Assembly: GCA_037954325.1 (NCBI GenBank)
Contig: JBBMNZ010000015.1
Coordinates: 9,936,501-10,000,500 of the forward strand
Reading direction: 5' to 3'
Source of the DNA: Fistularia commersonii
Lineage: Eukaryota; Chordata; Actinopteri; Syngnathiformes; Fistulariidae
DNA: 64,000 nucleotides
Shown piece by piece: positions 53,201 through 62,900 of this stretch (position 1 is its first letter; every line of letters starts with the position of its first letter). A program made the position numbers and the translations under genes. The notes under the pieces are model-generated. The model did no database searches and was not told the DNA's origin. It saw nothing but the letters and a program-made list of their open reading frames with translations.

Positions 53201-53620
53201 AAGCGCCAGAAGAGATGTCTGGATTTGGTGAGCAGCTCCCTTCTTCATGTCTTTTTTTCTCCCGTCAGCATCCAGAAAGCGCAGAGCGCGCAGATCTTTA
53301 ACGTCACGTCGGGTTTTGTTGCAGGAGAGCCAGCTTGAGGATGAGCGGGGCAAAAATGAGCAACTAAAGGAGGAGGCAGATCTCCTCAGGAGGAAGGCGC
53401 AGCTGCTCGACCAGGTCGGTGTCCGTCACGAGCGGCGGATTGAAACGGGCCCCTCCGACGAGCCGACCGTTATTTTTCTCCCGCAGACTCGGGCTGAGAA
53501 TGAGGAGCTGAGGGAAGATCTCTCTGAAGTGACCGCTCAACGCAATTCAGTTCTCGAGGAGAACCAGAGACTCCGTGCCAAACTGGAGAACCTAGAGCAG
53601 GTCCTAAAGGTACTGCCAGG

Positions 53621-53655
<35 letters not shown>

Positions 53656-56600
53656 ACATTTTCCCGGCTGGTTCTTTGCCAGTCGAGTGTGTGAGTTTGT
53701 GTTTCTTTCCCGTGAGCAGCATATGCGAGAGGTCGCCGAGCGAAGGCAGCAGCTGGAATTGGAACATGAGCAGGCACTGGCTATCCTTAAGTTCAAGCAG
53801 GATGAAATCAAACGGTTACAGCGGGTAAGAGCTTCCCTCCCGCTCCCGAACCCACGCCTACATCCAGCAGGAGGCGACGTTTAGTCGTCGCGGCCAGCTC
53901 GTTCTGATTTTTGTCCGCTTCTCTTTCGAACCGTCAGGCTCAGTTATTCGCCAAGAGGGAGCATGAAGGCGTGGTGCAGATGCTGGAGGTGAGTGTGTGC
54001 CGTACCGCCAAAGCAAGGGGGGGTCAAAATGATAAATGAACGGTCAGAGCTGCTCCCTTTTGTGTGAAATAAAAATCCGCATTTAGAAACCCCACCCCCC
54101 ACCCCCACCGTCACCCCTTTGAAACTTCCCCCTCGTCCGTCTTTCTCTGCGCTGCTGGATTTATAGTTGATAAAGTAGGTTTCAATCTCCCAACACCAAG
54201 CCAGAGGAGTATAAATATTTGATATGACCAAAGACGCCTGATGAATGCGCATCCAGCACGAAGGTGTCTTCTTATCTAAACACCTGCTGCACCGTAAAAC
54301 GTAACTGTTCGAACAGATGGCAGTCTGCTCTCAGCGTGGGTTTTAACACACCTGAAATTTAAAGCGAACCCCCCACGACCCTCCAACCCAGCTGTCTGAT
54401 TGGCTGCTGGGTCTGAAGGAGTACACACTGGGTCCCGCAGCAGCAGGACCATGATCCCGAATCAGCAGCCGCCGGCTCTTGAGAGTGTGTGTTTGTGTTT
54501 TGCATTTGTATTTCTCAGGATCTGTGTCTAAATGCAATGTGTATTTTATTTTAGGAGTTGACTCAGCTTGTGTTGCGGAGGGAGCTGGTAGAGTATAGTT
54601 GACCCTGCTTTTTTAAAAAAAAAAAAAAAAAAAAAGAAAAAGAACAACTTCCTTCCTCTTGCTTTTGTTTATCTGGCTTTTCTAGCACTCTCTAAAACTG
54701 AAAACCATCACAGGAGAAAGTCTCTTTCCCTCCCAGCGTGTGCGGCCAGCTAAAAGCCCCATTTGGAAAGAATTGAAGGATTCGGCATGTTTTTCCAAAA
54801 AAAAAAAAAAAAAAATTGGAATAAAATATAGCTGATGGTTAGCGCGGAGGGCTGAGAGAGACGTTCTAGTGATACTGCCCCCCCCCCCTCGACGGGATGG
54901 TTGTATTTTACTCTTCCTCCTGACCTGCCGTGTCTTTTTTAACAGCAGTTGCTCAACGTTTGATAAGCATGTATTTACTTTTGTATTTCTTTCCTCCTCC
55001 GTGCTATGTTGTGCTAACCAGAGTACACTGGACTGCATGCAGGTATTTTTAACCTTTAGCCTGCTTGATCTCCCACTCCCCCCCCGACCCCGAACCCCCC
55101 ACCCGGACGAGATTATTAATCTCACGCCATAAAACCCTCCCTATAGCTTCTGCAAAAGGTAGAGATTTACATCCCTCGGTCTTTGAAGGAAGACTGGCGC
55201 GTTTGCAGGCGAATCAAACACTGTTTCAAACCCTCCACGCTGTGTTAGCTTGCAGTATTGTGTTGTTATATATAGTAAAAAAAAAAAATGACATCAGTGT
55301 ATTAAAAACCCAACAAAAAAGCTGCACTTTTATCGCCGTATCTCAAAATATTCTCATTTTAGGTCATTTAAAAAAAAAACAACAAACTTGCCAGATTTGA
55401 CATTGTTTGCATTGTCATATGCATCCCCTCGCTGCAAATCCATTTTCCTATGACGGCCGGGATTAAATGTCGGATTAAAGATTGAATGCAGATGTCGTTT
55501 GCGGCCAGATAGATTGTGCATTATTGCGCTATTATTTATATCGTAACCACACACACACACACACACAAAAAAAAAAAAAAAGATGTTACACAGTCGTGTC
55601 ATTGAATTCAGTGGGAGCGACCGACCTGGATTAATGAGCTTAAACATGGCGGTGGCCGCAGAGTCCCGTTCCGTGCTGATTCTCCCGAGCTTATCGATGT
55701 GAATGTGAATCAGGTCATTCACGTTCCTCGCGGCCGCACCCAGCACAGTTACGCTGTTTATCCTGCCAGTTTATTTAATCTCATTACTCCGAGGTTTCCT
55801 CTGTCGACCTCAGTGCATCCCTGCGTGGTGCCACGCACCAATACCGGATTTATAGGCGTTTTTTTGGGGTTTTTTTTTCGGTAGTTTGCCACCTCAGCAG
55901 AGCGTGCGCCGCTAGATAACGGCCGACTGCAGCTTTTGCATAGGTGAGAGTGCACAGGAAATGTTATCGAGACTGGTTTTGTGCAGAGGCTAACAGGAAA
56001 CACCCGCCGCAACCTGAAGTGAAAAAACCAAGGCGTACAGAAAGCCGGCGTGGCTGAGAACAACTCTCTGGCAAGCAGGGCAGAAGTACAATGTGCTCCC
56101 TCTCGTCTACTGCAACTTTTTTTTTTTTTTTTTCATCTTCTCATTCTCGCTCACCTTAAAAGAAAACCACCCGCTTTTATTTCCTTCCCCCACCCGTTCC
56201 TCTCGGCCCGCCTCTGTGCTTTTTTGCCGTTTTACAGTTTCGCACTTACCTCATGCTTACAAGCATTCTGACCTATTTAACACCACACGTGCAGGCTAAC
56301 GTGTCAAACACAAATTTGAAATAACGTGGCTCTATGGGCATGAAGTGCATGACTTTAGCAAATTCTAAGAAAGGTAAGTTTCACCGACAGAATGAGATGC
56401 CTTCTGGTGAGTGATGTGGCAGTACAAATAGTAAATAAAAACTCTGTACAGAAATCCACCCTAAAGCACCCTCTCGGAGGAAGTTTGGCCGTTCGCCGAT
56501 TCAAAAAAGCTCATTTCTCTTCAAGCAAAAGTCACTTTTAATCTCTGAAATTCATCACTTATTTAAAAAACATTCCTACATCAAGGTGTTTGAGGGTTGA

Positions 56601-57888
56601 TTTTTTTTTTCTTTTTTTTTTTTTTGTGATTTCCCTTGCTCATTTTTTTTTTTTTTTGTGGCGAACCTTATGCAGTCGAAGGTGCGAGACCTGGAGGAGA
56701 AGTGCCGCAGCCAGAGCGAACAGTTCGGCCTGCTGTCCCAGGAGCTGGAGAAGTTCCGGCTTCAGGCCTCGAAGGTGGACCTGGCGAGCTCCAGCCTCCT
56801 CAACAACCCCGGCCTCTCTGTTCTGACCAACGGCGTTGGGCTGAGCTCCGAACGAGGTGAAGCGTCACACTGTGAAAACACACAACAGTCTGATTCTACA
56901 GGGGTTCCTGCCTCGGATAGCAACATTTTGCTCCCAAAATGGACATTAATGTCTGACCGGTGCAAAAAAAAACACCGGGCGTAATGTTGCCGTTCTGTGT
57001 GTGACATTTTTCCGTCCACCCGGAGTTAATTGCGTGTTGTTTGTTTTTAAGTGTACGTGGAAGAAAAAAGGCTTCGGGGAAACACTGAACACACATTTGT
57101 GGTTTCAGAATGTACAAAGGCCAAAGGTTTTTCTCTCTCGGTGAAAACACGGGGTTGAGCTGAAAGCTGGGAGACGGATAAATTCAGAGATTCCAAATTT
57201 GCATCACTTCAGCAAGCACAAATAAGTGCAATTCAAAGATAAAGAAAAAAGAAAAATCCCCCCGGACTTATTTCCTGTTCAAGACGAACATTTAGCGAAA
57301 AGCCCCCGCAGAACAGCCGAGTCCGGCGAGAACATCTTCATGCATCCAACCTCTGTGTCTTACGCTGTCCATGTGTTCTAGACTGCACTGAAGGCTCATG
57401 GGATATGGTGTCTCTGGGCGAAATAGCCTTCTGGAGTCTCGAGGGAGGTGACTCTCTCTCCTGCCCCGAGGGTAATGATCCGCCTGGCACTCCGTCTGTG
57501 TCTGTTGCTCATAATATGTGTTGGGCGCCATCATCGGAAAAAAAAAAAAAAAAAAAACGCACGGCATGTTCTTTAACCCCGTCATCTCACCGACGCGTCA
57601 CGGTTCGACACTGTAACGGAGCGATTGTGGACGTTGTGGCATGGAAGGGGTGTGAGTGGGGGGGTCACCGCTCGTGGGGCCAAGGTGAGAAATGTCTGTG
57701 GACGGTGGAGCCAGTTAAGCCCCTTAGCGGTGTTGGTGTGACACACGCCGCCACAAGGTAGCGTGACCCCTGACCTCAGACAGATGGAGGCAGGATTTTT
57801 TTTTCTCTCCACTGTTTAATCAGCCAGGTTCAACCTTGAGCCTCCTGCATGTCGACACCGCGCGAAGGCTACGGCTCACAGAGCGGCC

Positions 57889-57920
<32 letters not shown>

Positions 57921-59904
57921 GTCCCTCCCGTCTGTCTTTTCCGCCAGATGTGGCCGCCGCGCTCCGGATGGGCGCCACCCCGCACGCCGCCGGACTGTCC
58001 CGGGTGGAGCGCTCGCCTGTCACCAAGCACCGAGAGCTGCCGACCATCAGCGTCAGCAAGTCGGGCTCCTCCTCCGGCAAATCGGAGGCCACGCACCTCA
58101 CGCCCAAGTCCGACACCCACCTCAGCCCGCACAAGTCCAGCCCGACGCACGAGGTACGGTACCGGAAACACCGACAAACCCCGCGACCGCCTCTTCGTCC
58201 TTTCCCTTGCCGTCCCACGCGGTCCTCGCCCAATCACGCGCGTACCCATTTTTCACGATGTTCCGAGACTACCGTTACACATCACCTGATCTTCACATGG
58301 AAACTGAAAACACCCGTTTCTTGCGCCCGTGTACCACTTCCTCTCTTTTTTTTAAGCTCACGCCCTTTTTTTTGTTGGCACCGTATTCTGGCCAGATTTT
58401 TATCTACATCGTTCTGAAAAGTCAGCAAACAGTTTGGTGTTTGCTTATTTAACAATCTAAATTTCAACGTAACAAGTTCTGCTCTTCCGTCACAGGATTC
58501 TGGCTTTGTTATATTTTCATTTTCAAAAAGTTTCCTTTTTTGTTTGCGTACACATCTGTTTTCGTCGTTCTCCGCCAGACTGATTGCACAGTAATAAAAA
58601 GGTCATAATGAGCTTTAAATAACTTTCATTTTCATTGATTTATTTTTTATTTACCCTCTCCCCACAGCTGTTTTCATGGCACTAACTGATAGCGGAGTAG
58701 TTAAAGGGTCCTTATAAAGAATAGAGATCTGGGGGTGATTTGCTAACGCGGCCTTGAGCGGCGACAAGCCAAGAACTGGCCAGGCCTTATAACCTCTCTC
58801 CCCCAAAAAAAAAATTCAAAAAAGGACTGTCTTTTAAGGGTTTTTAAGGGTCGGCACGGTTAATTTCATCAGGATTAACTACGCTGGACACCGGCCTGCA
58901 GCTCTCATGCCTCCTTTGTTTCTACATAGACGGGCTGAGCGCTCATCAAGATTACCAAGACAACCGAGCGCGAGCACATTGATTGTGTGGATTTAATGGA
59001 TTAAAAAGGCCTCCCTCGCTCATCTCACGCAAACACAGACCGTAACCCAACAAGCTGAGTCACACGCGGACCTGGAGAGAAGTTCTCATGGGAAGAGGGT
59101 CCGCCTTTTCTCGACAGGGCGGCGGTCTTCCTCCTCCGACCCGTCTCCGCCGCAATTCAATCAAGCTTATATTTAGTGAGATAATCTACTTGCTCACTGT
59201 GGATTATGAGGGTTATAGAATAGTAGTTGTAAAAAAAAAAAAAGGTTCCCCCGGTAGCTATAAATATCCATCCTCTTGTGTATTGTGTAAGAACACCGTG
59301 AGGAGAAATCTGTCCCAGCACAGGGAGCCACCTCTCAAGACCTGAAACAGTTGCTCACTCAGCTTTATTGTCCATTTCTCCGCATGTACTGGACATACAG
59401 AGGAATTTAAAAGATGTTTCTCACAATCCTACATCGACATGACATTAACACAGTGCTTCTCGATTATTTTGCGACAAAAGAAAAAGAAAGAAATATAGAT
59501 CAACTCGCAGCAAAGAAGAACTTTATTAACATTTATTAACACAACAATGCTTGCTGGTTTTCGGAAGTAGCTTTCACAAAGCGGGATGATTGTTGCCCAT
59601 ATTCAGCATGGTTTTGCTGAAAAAACTTAAGTGTCTTATCAGCGTAATAGGGTTGTAATGTCTCTAGGTGACCCCTTGATTTATGTGGCTTCATGTCATC
59701 CACTGCCAACAATTTTAGTCTCTCCTCGTCTCCCATCGTAGTCACGGTAACTACATACGCTTCGTCATATTTCCTCCTCTTAGCTTTCGGGTGACTTTCA
59801 CCTGTCTCATTATCTCTCGTCGCCTTTCTTATCATCCCCGTTCGATATTTTCCACGCTGTCTCTCGAGGGTTTGTTCACTGCACTTCATATTTCCTGCTC
59901 TGTG

Positions 59905-59966
<62 letters not shown>

Positions 59967-62900
59967 ATGCTCAGTGCAAACAAAACCTACACCATAGAGC
60001 TAATACTTTACCGTAAGCACGTATGGCATCCCACCGCCCCGCTTTTTGAAAAGCGTTACATTAACAAAATAATAATAACAGAGTGCCAATTAGCAGTAAA
60101 GTACACTATAACGTTAAACCGTGAGCATTGTGAAAGTGCACGCAGATACAAACTGGTGTTAAGGTGAAAAAATGACAGATATTTGACAGCATGAGAGTAC
60201 CGGCAAAGGTTTTTTTTTTGTTATTTTTGTACAGTTTAGTGCACGGGTCAGTCAGTAATACCATAATGGTATATGGTACAATAGCAGCATTATGGTTTTC
60301 TGACATTGCAAGGTAGCAGTAGAGTAAAACTTTGGATATTCATTTAAAAAAAAAAAAAAAGACACACTGTTACTGCTCATCCACAGGTGGATACAGCCAG
60401 TGAGGTGGAGGAGCTGGACATCGACGCGGCGCCGGCACCTTACACAGCCAGCAGGGGAGCGGCGAAACTTCAAGTTTTTATTGCACGATACAGGTTCGTT
60501 CAAAAAAAAAAAAAAGATCGTGTATTATCGTGCATTATTGTCATGAGGAGTAACGTGGGGGAACAAACTTTAAAACAGCTACAACCCTTACGACGGCCCT
60601 AATGACAACCCAGAGGTGGAGCTGCCCCTCACTGCTGGAGAATACATCTATGTGTACGGAGACATGGACGACGACGGCTTCTATGAAGGTAATTCTGACT
60701 GATCCATCGCTCTGTGTAGTTTAATTCATTCTTTGGCTGAGCTTCTAACTCAATTTGCTCTTATAACAAATGAAATTTCCCCGTCGAAATGCATTGAAGC
60801 GCTATTAATCCCTTCCAGCTCCCTGCTTTTGTTACCTGTTTTTGAATAAGATAAATATTCTTGAGTATAGCTAACAATGTTTAGAGACTAACAATAAAAG
60901 TCAATAAATAAACTGGTTTTAAGAAGTGTATTTACCTTGGGATTGGCTGAAGATGCCGGCGGAGGAGGTTGAGGAGTTCTCCATTTGGTGCTCTATCCCT
61001 TAACTTAGCTTACCTGCTACACACCCGATGCTACAACGTTTTGCTAAATGTAACTCGCAAACTGCTACAATTTATGTATCTGTGAAATCTCGTCAGTCGA
61101 TGCACTCTCGAGTCACGGTTCATCTGCGTTTATCCCCGTCCTCCGGCCGCTCTCAGGCGAGTTGATGGATGGCCGGAGAGGGCTGGTCCCCTCTAACTTC
61201 GTGGAGCGGGTGTCCGACGACGACGTCTTGAGCGCTCACCATCCCGAGACCGCGGACGCGTCCCACAACTCCCTGCTCGACAGCAGCCTGCACAGTGCCA
61301 GCCACCAGCATCACCTCCACCCGGGCGCCGGCGCTTCGGAAAGGACGGAGGCCTGCGCCGCCCCCGGCCCTACCTCAGCCCCCTCAGACTCAGTGTCAGC
61401 CTTGGCTGTCCCAGCCCCCCTCACCAACGGCCTGGACTTGGATTTGGAGGAGGTGGGAGTGGACACCGTGCCTTACCCACGCAAGCTCACCCTCATCAAG
61501 CAGCTCGCCAAGAGCATCATAATCGGCTGGGACCCCCCGTTGGTGCCGGCCGGGTGGGGCAACGTGTGGAGCTACAATGTGTACGTGGACCAGGAGCTAC
61601 GGCTCAACGTGCCCTTCGGCGCCCAGACCAAAGCGGTGCTGGAGCGGCTGGACATAAACCTCAAGGCCTACCGCGTGTCGGTGCAGAGCCTGACGGAGAA
61701 GGGCCTCTCCGACCAGCTGCGATGCAGCATGCTGGTGGGTCGGGACGTGTGCGTGGCGCCCACGCAGCTGCGCGTCGAGAGGATCACCGCCACCTCTGCC
61801 AACCTGACCTGGCTGCCCAGCAACAGTAACTATGTGCACATTGTGTCCTTGAACGAGGAGGAGTGTGAGCTGGTGAAGGCTGGCTGCTACTCGCTGTGCC
61901 TCAACAACCTCATGCCCAGCCTGCAGTATTCGGTTAAAGTGGAGGCACGGCCGCACCGCACGCCATGGGAGCTGCCCGTGGAGCGGCGTGAACACAGGAG
62001 CGCCAACGTCACCTTCGGCACGCTGATGGCAGGTCAGGATTCTCCCTCTCGTCCGGTTACCGAGAACCGCATCGGAAAACTTGTAAAATCCAACCTTCGG
62101 GGCATTAAAGAGCTCTTCCGGAGTCCAATTTGAATCGAGATACATCTGTGACGCGTGCGTGAGTTCATCCTGAACAGTTTTGTCACGTTAAAATCCGACA
62201 AAAAAAAAATCAAACATTTCGGTCTCAAGGGCTCCAAATAACGAGTCTCCCATATGAACAAACTTTAAGAGATGCCTCTTTTTTGTGATCAGTGTGATTT
62301 GTAAAATTTGAGATGTGCTTTTCTAAATTCCCAAATGTCCCTTAAGTTTCATGCCCGCAGTCTGGGAGAACAGGTATATGGTTTAATTTTTGATTGTCCC
62401 TTAGGAACATTAGATGTCAGTTTGATTTGTAGAATAGTGTCTGTAACCTGATGATTCTGTCTTATCCCTTGTATTCCATAGTTAAAAAAATGTCACCTTA
62501 TTTCTATATTTATACATCCATAGGCTTATTTTTCCCCCTCTCGCCCCTGAATGTGGTGTGACTGTGTGCAGGCCCTCCGGATGCTCCTCTGGATGTGCAG
62601 CTGGAGCACGGCCCCTCCCCGGGGATCGCCCTCATCAGCTGGCTGCCCGTCACCATCGATGCTGCCGGGACCTCCAACGGTGTCCGTGTCACCGGGTACA
62701 CAATATATGCCGATAAGAAAAAGGCAAGGGCTCATTTTTAAGTTTGAAAGTTGTTGAGTTTTGTTTTTTGTTTTTTGTTTTTTTTTTTTGGGAGGGGGAG
62801 TTGAAGCAGCTTTGTGACGTTGTTCTCGAACCCAAGGTGCTGGAGGTGTCTTCCCCTACGGCCGGCAGCGCCCTGCTGGGCCCCTCCCAGATCCAGTCCC

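Noticed and set aside
57849..58289. 146- and 193-codon open frames overlapping exon 17, with poly-His or poly-Ile
   Set aside because: They come from reading the (TCA)n run and the GC-rich exon in the wrong frame. The phase-1 frame joins exons 15/16 and 18.
61597..62145. 182-codon minus-strand frame opposite the FN3 exon
   Set aside because: It is a shadow of the GC-rich exon 20 and has no independent support.
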